This document shows, one piece after another, positions 1-6,331 of a DNA stretch of 6,828 bases. The notes below the pieces were generated by a model. The model searched no databases. It saw only the letters and a program-made list of their open reading frames with translations, and was not told the origin of the DNA. Source of the stretch: Candidatus Acidiferrales bacterium (GTDB taxonomy: Bacteria > Acidobacteriota > Terriglobia > Acidoferrales > UBA7541). How positions within the stretch are numbered: position 1 is the first letter of the stretch; each line of letters starts with the position of its first letter. The position numbers and the translations under genes are program-made. The DNA lies in NCBI GenBank assembly GCA_030043155.1, contig JASHYE010000004.1, positions 1 through 6,828 on the forward strand, given 5' to 3'.

Positions 1-848
1 GGCGGTCTGTACGTGGGCGGTTTTCCAACATCATGCAGCAAAACGCCCCAGGCAAGAGTCCGGGGAGGCTGGCGGGGCAGTTTTTCTATCATCAGAAGTG
101 TATGCCTCCACACATCTCCTTCTGGATGGAACTGCGGCGGCTGGGCCACGCCCTTCATCCGCGATATTTCAGGCAAAACTTCGTGCAATAATCCCGACTC
201 GTCCAGCAGTTCAAATGCGCGACGCGCGGCGCCTTCGGTAAGCATCTTGCTCAGTTCGTCTCGGATTCTCTCATGCGAAACCTGCCGAATTTCTGTAGCT
301 AGCTTCCGAATCGCGCCAAAAGTGCGCGCTTCAATTGCGTAATCAAAACGAGCCGCAAACCGCACCGCTCGAAGCATCCTGAGCTTGTCTTCTTCGAATC
401 GTCGTTCTGGCTCTCCAATCGCACGAATGATCCTTGCGCGGATATCCTCTTGGCCGCCGACAAAGTCCAAAATGCGCCCGTCCACGGGGTCCATCAGCAG
501 TCCATTAATCGTAAAATCTCGCCGTCGAACATCCACTTCTGGCGAACGCGAAAATTCCACGCGCCCCGGATGACGGCCGTCCGCAGAGCCGATATCGGAG
601 CGAAACGTCGCGACTTCCACCTGAACTCCATCCTGCACCACGACGACAACTCCAAATTGTGCCCCAACCGGAATGCTTTCAGGAAAAAGCTGCTGGACCT
701 GCTCAGGGAGCGCATCGGTGGAAACGTCGTAATCAGAGGGCGACCGACCCATGATGATGTCGCGCACACAACCACCATTAAAAAGCGCCTGATGGCCTGC
801 ACTGCGCAGGCTCACGCAGACTTGCTCGGCGATTTTGCGTGCCTCCAT
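1..848 (-). CDS. cca: CCA-adding tRNA nucleotidyltransferase (class II, poly(A) polymerase family), C-terminus cut off by window edge
   Basis: This enzyme adds or repairs the 3'-terminal CCA (or part of it) of tRNAs in the cytoplasm. The 282 visible residues carry the class II nucleotidyltransferase head in order: GGCVRD near residues 25-30, the metal-binding pair D39 and D41 in SDYDVSTD, RRRDFTIN at 107-114, the EDKLR nucleotide-recognition motif at 152-156 followed by RAVRFAARF, and then an HD-type domain with H248 (in VWRHT) and HDVGKP at 271-276. The reading frame is open to base 1, so the C-terminal part is missing, not broken. The ATG at 848 is chosen because an in-frame TAA lies just upstream (860-858) and the family alignment begins here. 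There is no Shine-Dalgarno sequence, and a promoter immediately upstream suggests a leaderless message. Motifs alone do not separate a full CCA enzyme from a CC-adding, A-adding or poly(A) polymerase relative, so the symbol is provisional. The family call is firm. Confidence 0.93.
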   Translation of the reverse strand, partial: MEARKIAEQVCVSLRSAGHQALFNGGCVRDIIMGRSPSDYDVSTDALPEQVQQLFPESIPVGAQFGVVVVVQDGVQVEVATFRSDIGSADGRHPGRVEFSRSPEVDVRRRDFTINGLLMDPVDGRILDFVGGQEDIRARIIRAIGEPERRFEEDKLRMLRAVRFAARFDYAIEARTFGAIRKLATEIRQVSHERIRDELSKMLTEGAARRAFELLDESGLLHEVLPEISRMKGVAQPPQFHPEGDVWRHTLLMIEKLPRQPPRTLAWGVLLHDVGKPPTYRP

Positions 849-856
849 ATATTGGA

Positions 857-886
857 ATTATGAGTATTTTGCCGTGTTTACTTCAA
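857..886 (-). promoter_or_regulatory. Candidate sigma-70-type promoter for the CCA-adding enzyme gene
   Basis: On the minus strand TTGAAG (886-881; 4 of 6 matches to TTGACA) is followed after 18 nt by CATAAT (862-857; 5 of 6 matches to TATAAT). Transcription would be expected to begin about 7 nt further on, around 850-848. That falls on or 1-2 nt before the ATG at 848, which fits the lack of any ribosome binding site there. It sits in the 84-nt gap after the DinB-like gene, so the tRNA enzyme may be transcribed independently. This is prediction from consensus only. Confidence 0.5.
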
Positions 887-932
887 GTGCGTGAATGCTG
901 CGCTGCCGACTGAGTGCGGACGTAAATCGGCG

Positions 933-1484
933 CTATCCAAGACGCGCCAAGACAATTTCCTTGCTCACAGTTGCGGGAATGCGAGTCGCTGGCTTCCGCT
1001 GCCTATGCGTTCCCGACCAGTCTTCGAAATTCCCGTGAATCTGCTCGATGTGATGGGGGATATGGTTTGCCTGAATTTCGAGCCAGCGTTCCAGTGTCAT
1101 CGTTCTCTTATTGGAAGTCTGTGTCGTATGCGCCCAAACAGTATCCGGAACGAAACGCAGAATCTGATGTGTCATCCTGCGCAGGCGCGAAATCAGTCCG
1201 AGCGCTTCACGCGTGCTCTGATGGAAGTAGCCCAGCGAAGCGGCCCACGTACCGGCGTCATACTCTGCAATCCCTGATCCCGGCTCGGCAATGAATTGAC
1301 GACAACAAACATAGGCATAAGCTTCGCTGTCCGCGAGGTGGAGAATGATTTCGTGAATGCTCCAGCGCTGCGGAGCAGGGCGATATAACCACATCTTCTT
1401 CGGACATCGCCGAAGAGCTTCGGCAAGCAGCTCTGGGCCACGACCGAACAAATCAATCTTCTGCTGACAGGTCCGGTTTTCCAT
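933..1484 (-). CDS. DinB-like (DinB_2/YfiT-type) putative metal-dependent protein
   Basis: The 183-residue product resembles the DinB/YfiT four-helix-bundle superfamily, whose members bind a divalent metal through three histidines. Many are thiol-dependent transferases or hydrolases, but the substrate of this one is unknown. Visible signs are an N-terminal helix of the ELLAEAL kind, WSIHEIILHLADSE with the first ligand at about H49, and the distal pair in ANHIPHHIEQI (about H141 and H145), which gives the usual H...HxxxH pattern. The last 25 or so residues after the bundle are basic and proline/arginine-rich, an extension I cannot assign. I chose ATG at 1484 over GTG at 1487 because the family alignment fits and an AGGGAG (1492-1487) lies just upstream, though only 2 nt away. 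It is separated from folC by 235 nt and precedes the CCA enzyme by 84 nt. The family call is good; the function is not determined. Confidence 0.85.
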   Translation of the reverse strand: MENRTCQQKIDLFGRGPELLAEALRRCPKKMWLYRPAPQRWSIHEIILHLADSEAYAYVCCRQFIAEPGSGIAEYDAGTWAASLGYFHQSTREALGLISRLRRMTHQILRFVPDTVWAHTTQTSNKRTMTLERWLEIQANHIPHHIEQIHGNFEDWSGTHRQRKPATRIPATVSKEIVLARLG

Positions 1485-1719
1485 CACTCCCTATGCATTA
1501 TTAGACGCTGGATTCGCAATTGAGTTGCCGCATCAAGATGAAAATCTTATCGGAAGCGGTTGAAACGATGATTCATGTCTTCTGTTCGATTTCGGGAAAA
1601 ATTACTGTTGCATGTCCGTATGCGGCATAAAGCTGTTCAACATCGGACAGAGCGAATTTCAGAAGGTGTTCTGACTGACACTTCTGAGAAAGCAAAAAGA
1701 GCAGGGCAATGTACGAAGA
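1485..1719. other. Non-coding gap between folC and the DinB-like gene
   Basis: No protein with recognisable family features was found on either strand. The stretch must hold the 3' end of the folC transcript and probably the promoter of the DinB-like gene. On the minus strand a -10-like TCTAAT lies at 1505-1500, but no convincing -35 hexamer sits 16-18 nt before it. Two small inverted repeats are visible: AAGAT-GAAA-ATCTT (1535-1548) and the TCAGAA/TTCTGA cluster at 1659-1687. A plus-strand open frame from 1575 runs into the folC antisense and has no homology signs, so I do not call it. Confidence 0.6.
1659..1687 (-). terminator. Weak hairpin downstream of folC, possible terminator or 3'-end structure
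   Basis: TCAGAA (1659-1664) can pair with TTCTGA at 1669-1674, leaving a 4-nt loop. It can alternatively pair with a second TTCTGA at 1682-1687, where GTG/CAC extends the stem past a bulged G. The structure begins about 33 nt after the folC stop. On the minus strand no run of U follows the stem (the next bases are AAATTCG), so it is not a textbook intrinsic terminator. It could be a stabilising 3' structure, or chance. Confidence 0.25.
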
Positions 1720-3087
1720 TTATTTCTGTGTCGCTTCGCCCATTGCCCGAGCGTCGGCTCCGCTTGAACGCAAGCAATACGTGCGCAGATAGCCCACCAA
1801 ATAGAGCGAGCCAGTAATAAATATTGCATCTTTGGGTTCAGCCAACGATTTCGCCAACTCGAATGCCTCTATTGGATCGGGAATCACTTCGCAGCGTTGA
1901 GCCAAATGGGCGGTCATTTCCTTCAGCAGACGGGCGGAAAGCGCGCGCGATTGCTGTGGTTCTGTCAACAAAACCTGGTACACCAATGGGAACAGCAGGC
2001 CTGCAATTTCGTCTACAGCTTTATCGCGCAGAGCCCCGTAAATCAGCCAAATGCGGCGGTTCGGCAGGTGCTCTTTCCAAAAGGCGGCCAATTCCTGAGC
2101 GGCCGCAGGGTTGTGTGCGCCGTCGAAGAAAACTATGGGATTTTCACAGACTCGCTCCAGCCGACCCGGCCACCGCGTTTGCCGGATCCCCATCTCGATT
2201 GCCTCTTCGTTGATTGGAAAGCCCCGTAATGACAGCAATTGGGCCGCGCTTGCTGCCGCCAGCGCATTTCGCAACTGAAACCGGCCCGGAAGCGGTATGT
2301 CGAGAAGGAATTTCTTCCCGGACGTCTTATCCTTCGCTTCAGCCCGACAGCAGCCGTTCTCATTCGCGAAAAATTCAACCTGCCAGACACGGTCGATGTC
2401 GACCAACTTGGCTTCAAGAGCCGCCGCGCGGCGCGCAATCACGTCCCGCGCTTCCGGCCGTTCGACCGAGCTGACTACCCATCCCCCGGGCTTTATGATT
2501 CCCGCTTTCTCCGCAGCGATTTGCCCGATGGAATGTCCTAGGAAATTTTCATGATCAAAATCGACCTGCGTGATAACGGCCACTTCCGGCTGAACGATGT
2601 TCGTCGAATCCAACCGGCCGCCCATCCCCACTTCATATACTGCGAAATCCACTGGCCGCTCCCGAAACGCGTGATACGCCATTGCTGTCATGCATTCGAA
2701 AAACGTAGGGTGCGCAGCGAGTTCGCCCGTCGCCAGCAGATGCTCGATGGCGAAGTGTACGCAGGCGAATTTGGCGGCGAAATCAGCGTCCGAAATGGCT
2801 TCTCCGCTAAATGCGATTCGCTCGTTGATGTGCTCCAGGTGGGGAGAAGTGAAAAGCCCTGTCCGCAGCCCGGCAGCGCGCAGAATTGACTCCAGCATCG
2901 CTGAAGTGGAACCCTTGCCATTTGTTCCCGCTACATGCGCGCAGGGTACTGCGCGGTGCGGCGAGCCGAGATATGCCGAAAGAACACGAATATTCTCGAG
3001 GTTGAATTTCTGTACCTGTGCCTGCTGCGGGGAAGCGAGCTCTCTCCCGAGCGAAAGTAGTCTTCGAACAGACTCTTCGTAGGTCAT
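1720..3087 (-). CDS. folC: Folylpolyglutamate synthase / dihydrofolate synthase (FolC)
   Basis: FolC ligates glutamate to folates using ATP, and in many bacteria also makes dihydrofolate from dihydropteroate. It belongs to the Mur-ligase-like family and acts in the cytoplasm. Using the ATG at 3087 (455 residues), one sees the P-loop GTNGKGS near 54-60, TSPHLEHINERI near 80-91, EVGMGGRLDSTN near 152-163, the DFDHENFLG stretch near 176-184, EKAGI with the likely carbamylated lysine near 194, DGAHNP near 322-327, and a C-terminal ITGSLYLVG. The length fits the family. An in-frame TTG at 3096 would add three residues (MAE) and overlap accD by 8 nt. I prefer ATG because it lies 1 nt past the accD stop and relatives usually begin with M(S/T)Y. 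There is no clear Shine-Dalgarno sequence, so translation is probably coupled to accD. Whether it has both activities or only the polyglutamylating one cannot be decided by eye. Confidence 0.95.
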   Translation of the reverse strand: MTYEESVRRLLSLGRELASPQQAQVQKFNLENIRVLSAYLGSPHRAVPCAHVAGTNGKGSTSAMLESILRAAGLRTGLFTSPHLEHINERIAFSGEAISDADFAAKFACVHFAIEHLLATGELAAHPTFFECMTAMAYHAFRERPVDFAVYEVGMGGRLDSTNIVQPEVAVITQVDFDHENFLGHSIGQIAAEKAGIIKPGGWVVSSVERPEARDVIARRAAALEAKLVDIDRVWQVEFFANENGCCRAEAKDKTSGKKFLLDIPLPGRFQLRNALAAASAAQLLSLRGFPINEEAIEMGIRQTRWPGRLERVCENPIVFFDGAHNPAAAQELAAFWKEHLPNRRIWLIYGALRDKAVDEIAGLLFPLVYQVLLTEPQQSRALSARLLKEMTAHLAQRCEVIPDPIEAFELAKSLAEPKDAIFITGSLYLVGYLRTYCLRSSGADARAMGEATQK

Positions 3088-3088
3088 T

Positions 3089-3937
3089 TCAGCCAACGAA
3101 AAAATCGAGAGCCTGACTAATGTAATTCTTCAGTTCCTTGCGCGGGACGATAGCATCCAGGAAACCGTGGTCGAGGAGGAATTCAGCTCGCTGGAACCCC
3201 TCGGGAAGCTTCTGACGAATGGTCTGTTCAATCACACGTGGGCCCGCGAAGCCGATCAGCGCCCCCGGCTCCGCGATGTTCAAGTCTCCCAGCATGGCAA
3301 AGCTTGCCGTCACGCCTCCTGTGGTCGGATCGGTGAGGATGGAGATATAAGGTACGCGCGCTTCATCCAAACGGGCCAGCGCCGCAGACACTTTCGCCAG
3401 TTGCATCAGGCTCACAACGCCTTCCTGCATTCGTGCACCGCCCGAGCAAGAAACGATAATGAGCGGAGTCTTGCACTCAGCAGAGCGCTCGGCTGCGCGA
3501 GTGACTTTCTCTCCTACCACCGCGCCCATGGAGCCACCGGCGAACGCAAATTCCATCGAACAGCAGATAATTTGCCGCCCATTCATTTGACCTTCAGCGG
3601 TCAGTACCGCATCGTTGATACCAAGTTTATCCTGCGCTTCGCGCAGCCGCTGCGAGTAGGGTTTGACGTCCACAAAACTAAGCGGGTCTTTCGATGCCAG
3701 CTCCGCGTCGTGTTCTCTCCACTTCGCGTCATCAAACAGCATATCCAGCCGCCGCTTCGCGCTGATCCGGAAGTGACGCTCGCATTTCGGGCAAACTTCC
3801 CAGTTCGCTTCGAGGTCTTTTTTCCAGATAATCGACCGGCAGCCCTCACACTTAATCCACAGGCCTTCGGTCTTGACGCGGCGCTCCTCACTCGGCGGCG
3901 CTTCTGTTGGCTTATTCTCCTTCTTAAACCAGGCCAT
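3089..3937 (-). CDS. accD: Acetyl-CoA carboxylase carboxyltransferase subunit beta (AccD)
   Basis: AccD pairs with AccA to move the carboxyl group from biotin on AccB to acetyl-CoA, giving malonyl-CoA for fatty-acid synthesis. The 282 residues start with a basic, proline-containing leader, then a four-cysteine zinc ribbon (C30, C33, C49, C52; CEGC and CPKC). The crotonase-like carboxyltransferase core follows, with SGGARMQEG at 165-173, LTDPTTGGVTASFAMLGD at 201-218 and GFAGPRVIEQTI at 229-240, close to the classic bacterial sequence. Length is normal for a stand-alone beta subunit, and no AccA is seen in the window. Start ATG at 3937 has a GAGGG at 3954-3950 (12 nt before it), overlapping the cobO stop. 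The gene is followed directly by folC, the same accD-folC order known from Escherichia coli and many other bacteria, which supports the call. Confidence 0.98.
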   Translation of the reverse strand: MAWFKKENKPTEAPPSEERRVKTEGLWIKCEGCRSIIWKKDLEANWEVCPKCERHFRISAKRRLDMLFDDAKWREHDAELASKDPLSFVDVKPYSQRLREAQDKLGINDAVLTAEGQMNGRQIICCSMEFAFAGGSMGAVVGEKVTRAAERSAECKTPLIIVSCSGGARMQEGVVSLMQLAKVSAALARLDEARVPYISILTDPTTGGVTASFAMLGDLNIAEPGALIGFAGPRVIEQTIRQKLPEGFQRAEFLLDHGFLDAIVPRKELKNYISQALDFFVG

Positions 3938-3949
3938 AACCGAATCGGT

Positions 3950-3954
3950 CCCTC
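3950..3954 (-). promoter_or_regulatory. Ribosome binding site of accD, overlapping the cobO stop codon
   Basis: On the minus strand the end of cobO reads TAC TGA GGG. The GAGGG therefore overlaps the stop codon and lies 12 nt before the accD ATG, slightly long spacing. This suggests accD translation is helped by ribosomes finishing cobO. An 11-nt near-palindrome ACCGA-A-TCGGT (3939-3949) lies between the two. Confidence 0.5.
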
Positions 3955-4489
3955 AGTAATCAATCCCGCGCTGCGCGAGAATTCCTTTTGAATAGGGATG
4001 CTTCACCTCGCGCATCTCCGTTACCAGATCCGCTGCTTCCACGAGCTTCGGATGCGCGTTCCTTCCCGTACAGATCACATGAACATGCTCGGGCCTCTTC
4101 GCCAGCGCCTCCGCGACTTGCTCTCCATCCAGCATCTTGTAGCTGATCACGTAATTGATCTCATCCAGCACGACCAAATCGTATTTTCCGCTGTAAATCT
4201 GATCTTTGCCGAAGTTCCAACACTCCTGGCAGAGCTTCAAATCCTCTGGATCAGTTTCTGCGCCGCCGATTTTTATGAAGCCCCGCCCCATCGGCTTGAT
4301 TTCAAATTTGTCATCGCCCAGCATCTTCGCAGCATCCAACTCGCCGTAATGCCACGAGCCCTTGATGAACTGCATCATAAGCACTCGCAGCCCCTGTCCC
4401 ACGGCGCGAAATGCGGTCCCAAGGGCGCAGGTCGTTTTGCCTTTGCCCGGACCCGTATAGACAATCAGTAAACCCTTTCCTTCCGGCAT
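3953..4489 (-). CDS. cobO: Cob(I)yrinic acid a,c-diamide adenosyltransferase (CobO/BtuR/CobA family)
   Basis: This enzyme transfers the 5'-deoxyadenosyl group of ATP to the cobalt of corrinoids, making adenosylcobalamin or its precursors in the cytoplasm. The 178-residue protein has the family P-loop GPGKGKTT at 13-20, the VLMMQFIKGSW strand-loop near 36-46, GELDAAKML, a Walker-B-like VVLDEIN at 106-112, TGRNAHPKLVEAADLVTEM near 141-159 and the conserved HPYSKGILAQRGIDY tail. The length matches the family. No other corrinoid biosynthesis gene is nearby, so in this setting it may serve salvage of imported B12 rather than de novo synthesis (inference). It sits 30 nt after the unknown 125-residue gene and 15 nt before accD. 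The ribosome binding site is weak (GAGACGAGA just before ATG). The symbol could equally be btuR. Confidence 0.95.
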   Translation of the reverse strand: MPEGKGLLIVYTGPGKGKTTCALGTAFRAVGQGLRVLMMQFIKGSWHYGELDAAKMLGDDKFEIKPMGRGFIKIGGAETDPEDLKLCQECWNFGKDQIYSGKYDLVVLDEINYVISYKMLDGEQVAEALAKRPEHVHVICTGRNAHPKLVEAADLVTEMREVKHPYSKGILAQRGIDY

Positions 4490-4519
4490 TCTCGTCTCAC
4501 ACCATACCGACGTCGTTCA

Positions 4520-4897
4520 TCAGGAAATTCTCAGCTCTGATTGCATCGCCCGAACCGCATCGTCGACCCGCGTTCGCGCCTCTGTAGGCATCTGCTTGCA
4601 AGCACCATTTTTTTCTTCTATCACGAGCCAAATTCCAGGACGATACACGCCGCTGTCATGACAGATTGCACCGGTGAGCTGCACAATCGCGAGTCCGCTT
4701 CCGGAAAGCTCTCGTTCCAGTATTCCGCGTGCATCATCAATCAAATCCTTGAAGCCCTGCGAGGCAAGCATTGGGTCAACGTCTCGCGGTGTTTCCGCCT
4801 CGACTTCAGCCAAATCGTAATCCTCAAGCGGCTTTCGAATCATTAGCTCGACGGAAGCTGTTGGAGCATTGCTGTCATGCGTAACGCGTGTGCCCAT
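4520..4897 (-). CDS. Hypothetical protein, acidic, 125 residues, unrecognised family
   Basis: I do not recognise this family. The protein has a polar, acidic N-terminal half (residues about 1-45, with many D/E such as LEDYDLAEVEAETPRDVD). A compact part follows, with a likely helix at about 49-65 (GFKDLIDDARGILERELSG), a hydrophobic strand pair (GLAIVQLTGAICHD and GIWLVIEEKNG) and a final helix (about 105-122, EARTRVDDAVRAMQSEL). There is no signal peptide, transmembrane stretch or nucleotide-binding motif. Two cysteines (about C79 and C100) and one histidine pair with aspartate (H80-D81) are the only hints of possible metal or redox chemistry, and that is weak. It is probably real: it has the best ribosome binding site in the window (GGGAG at 4911-4907, 9 nt before ATG) and clean spacing of 36 nt from rlmH and 30 nt from cobO. 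The competing plus-strand frame over the same DNA lacks these features. Confidence 0.7.
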   Translation of the reverse strand: MGTRVTHDSNAPTASVELMIRKPLEDYDLAEVEAETPRDVDPMLASQGFKDLIDDARGILERELSGSGLAIVQLTGAICHDSGVYRPGIWLVIEEKNGACKQMPTEARTRVDDAVRAMQSELRIS

Positions 4898-4906
4898 CGC
4901 CTTATT

Positions 4907-4911
4907 CTCCC
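4907..4911 (-). promoter_or_regulatory. Shine-Dalgarno site for the 125-residue hypothetical gene
   Basis: GGGAG followed by 9 nt and ATG is the clearest ribosome binding site in the window. It supports the reading of this gene and its ATG at 4897. Confidence 0.6.
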
Positions 4912-4933
4912 AGAACTTGCCTCTGCCCGCCGC

Positions 4934-5368
4934 TTATTTTGTGTACGGATGCCCTGCCAAAATCGTGAACGCGCGATAGATCTGCTCAGCCAGCACAACT
5001 CGCGCCAGTTCGTGAGACATGGTCAACGTTGAAAGCGAAATCGATTGGGTCGCGGCTTTTCGCAGCTCTTCGGGAAACCCTTCGGCATCCCCACATAGAA
5101 AAACCAGTTCGCGAACTCCACGATCACGCAATCCGCAGAGCCATTTTGCAAACTGCGTGGAATTGAATCCTTTTCCTGAAGCATCCAGTAACACAATTGT
5201 TGTGCCCGCAGCGAACTTCACCTTGCGGAATGCCGCAGAACTCGTCTCGCGCAATTCCGTCACTTCAATCCCAGCGTACTGCCCGATGCGCTCGACATAC
5301 GCATCAATAAGCGAGCGAAACTCGGGGCGATGCGTCCGCCCAAGCATCATCAATCGTATTCTCATCAT
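4934..5368 (-). CDS. rlmH: 23S rRNA (pseudouridine1915-N3)-methyltransferase RlmH
   Basis: RlmH is a small SPOUT-type methyltransferase that uses S-adenosylmethionine to methylate pseudouridine 1915 in helix 69 of 23S rRNA, late in 70S assembly. The 144-residue protein shows the N-terminal strand MRIRLMMLG, LLDASGKGFNSTQFA at about 60-75, the knot loop VFLCGDAEGFPEELR at about 89-103, the SISLSTLTMSHELARVVLAEQIYRAFTI helix region, and a C-terminal GHPYTK. The usual family has IGG in the knot loop and PYH near the end. Here these read CGD and PYT, so two conserved positions differ. Two ATG codons lie in tandem (5368 and 5365). Alignment slightly favours the second, and neither has a good ribosome binding site (a GAGGGCGAG lies about 20 nt upstream). 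The gene follows the sigma-54 activator by 27 nt. The closeness of rsfS and rlmH is common in bacteria and supports the call. Confidence 0.95.
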   Translation of the reverse strand: MMRIRLMMLGRTHRPEFRSLIDAYVERIGQYAGIEVTELRETSSAAFRKVKFAAGTTIVLLDASGKGFNSTQFAKWLCGLRDRGVRELVFLCGDAEGFPEELRKAATQSISLSTLTMSHELARVVLAEQIYRAFTILAGHPYTK

Positions 5369-5395
5369 TGATGCGGCGTGCGAGGCGCTCGCCCT

Positions 5396-6331
5396 CTATA
5401 CCAGTCCGTATTTCTTCCTTTTTTCGAGCAGCGTCTTGCGGCTAATGCCGAGAATTTGCGCAGCCTGTGCAATTTTGTAATGGGTCGCTTCCAATGTCGC
5501 GCGCACCGCTTCTTTCTCGATCTCTTCCAGAGACTGAAGTGCTGAATGAGGTGTGCCTTCGGCGCCGATTCGAATCGTTGCGGGGAAATCCTCACACTGC
5601 AGCACATCTTTCTTTGCAAAGATCAGCGCGTGCTCGATCACGTTCTTCAATTCACGAACGTTGCCCGGCCAGTCATACTCCTCCAGCATATGTATGGCGC
5701 TCGGATCAATAGTCGAGCTCGCACGCCCGTGAACGGCTCCAAGCCGTTTTGCAAAGTGCTGGGCCAGCGGCCGAATATCACGTGGGCGCTCCCGCAGGGC
5801 GGGAACTTTTATCACCAGCACGTTTAGCCTGAAATACAAATCCTCCCGAAAGTATCCTCCGCTAACCGCGCGCTCTAAGTCCGCATTCGTTAAGGCGATC
5901 AGCCGTGCCTCCATTTCGAGCGTGTCGGTTCCTCCAAGGCGTTCAAATTTCCGGTCTTCCAAAACACGCAGCAACTTGGATTGCACTGCCGGCGCAAGCG
6001 CTACAATTTCATCGAGTACGATCGTGCCGTCTTCCGCAAGCTCGAGTCGCCCCGGCTTGCGCGCCTCTGCTCCCGTAAACGCGCCCCGTTCGTGACCAAA
6101 AAGTTCGGATTCCACCAGTTCCGCAGGCAAACTTGCACAATCAATTTTCAAAAGGGGCGAATCGCGGCGAGGACCTGCCTCATGAATCCACCGCGCCAAC
6201 TGATCTTTTCCCGTCCCGCTTTCTCCGGTTATGAGAATCGTCGTTGAAGTGTCTGCAACCTTTCCGGCAATCTCCAGGAGGTGCCGAGACGCAGAATCCT
6301 CCGCAATCCACTCCGGTCGCATAGAGTTCAT
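5396..6331 (-). CDS. Sigma-54 dependent transcriptional activator without sensor domain (PspF-like layout)
   Basis: This is a bacterial enhancer-binding protein: an AAA+ ATPase that remodels sigma-54 RNA polymerase to open promoters. In 311 residues it shows Walker A GESGTGKD (36-43), the sigma-54-contacting GAFTGA loop (83-88), Walker B TIVLDEI (103-109), RVLEDRKFERLGG (122-134), FREDLYFRLNV with its arginine-finger region (161-171), the sensor-II WPGNVREL (221-228), and a C-terminal Fis-type helix-turn-helix (about 285-310, IAQAAQILGISRKTLLEKRKKYGL). Only about 14 residues precede the ATPase core, so there is no receiver, GAF or PAS domain. It is either constitutively active or controlled by another protein, as PspF is by PspA. 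ATG at 6331 overlaps the rsfS stop (ATGA), giving translational coupling. All motifs needed for activity are intact. No -24/-12 promoter was recognised in this window, so its targets are unknown. Confidence 0.95.
   Translation of the reverse strand: MNSMRPEWIAEDSASRHLLEIAGKVADTSTTILITGESGTGKDQLARWIHEAGPRRDSPLLKIDCASLPAELVESELFGHERGAFTGAEARKPGRLELAEDGTIVLDEIVALAPAVQSKLLRVLEDRKFERLGGTDTLEMEARLIALTNADLERAVSGGYFREDLYFRLNVLVIKVPALRERPRDIRPLAQHFAKRLGAVHGRASSTIDPSAIHMLEEYDWPGNVRELKNVIEHALIFAKKDVLQCEDFPATIRIGAEGTPHSALQSLEEIEKEAVRATLEATHYKIAQAAQILGISRKTLLEKRKKYGLV

Noticed and set aside
450..863. Plus-strand open frame of 137 codons near the left edge
   Set aside because: It is antisense to the CCA-adding enzyme, whose motifs cover the same DNA without interruption.
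1535..1548. AAGAT-GAAA-ATCTT small inverted repeat
   Set aside because: A five-base AT-rich stem with no U-tract; too weak for a terminator or operator call.
1575..1817. Plus-strand open frame partly in the non-coding gap
   Set aside because: It runs into the antisense of folC, has a basic low-information composition, and has no ribosome binding site worth noting.
3939..3949. Near-palindrome ACCGA-A-TCGGT just before accD
   Set aside because: Too short to call an operator. It lies between the ribosome binding site and start codon, and could form only a 3-4 bp hairpin.
3167..3991. Long plus-strand open frame (about 274 codons)
   Set aside because: It is antisense to accD and its junction with cobO, shows no family features, and is arginine/histidine/proline-rich as expected of a shadow frame. 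AccD motifs on the other strand are unmistakable.
3998..4471. Plus-strand open frame of 157 codons over cobO
   Set aside because: It is a shadow of cobO; no recognisable domains.
4605..4622. Possible -24/-12 sigma-54 promoter (TGGTGC...AAGC on the minus strand) inside the hypothetical gene
   Set aside because: GG and GC are 9 rather than 10 nt apart, and the site lies within a coding region.
4541..4846. Plus-strand open frame opposite the hypothetical gene
   Set aside because: The minus-strand gene has a proper ribosome binding site and operon spacing; this frame has neither.
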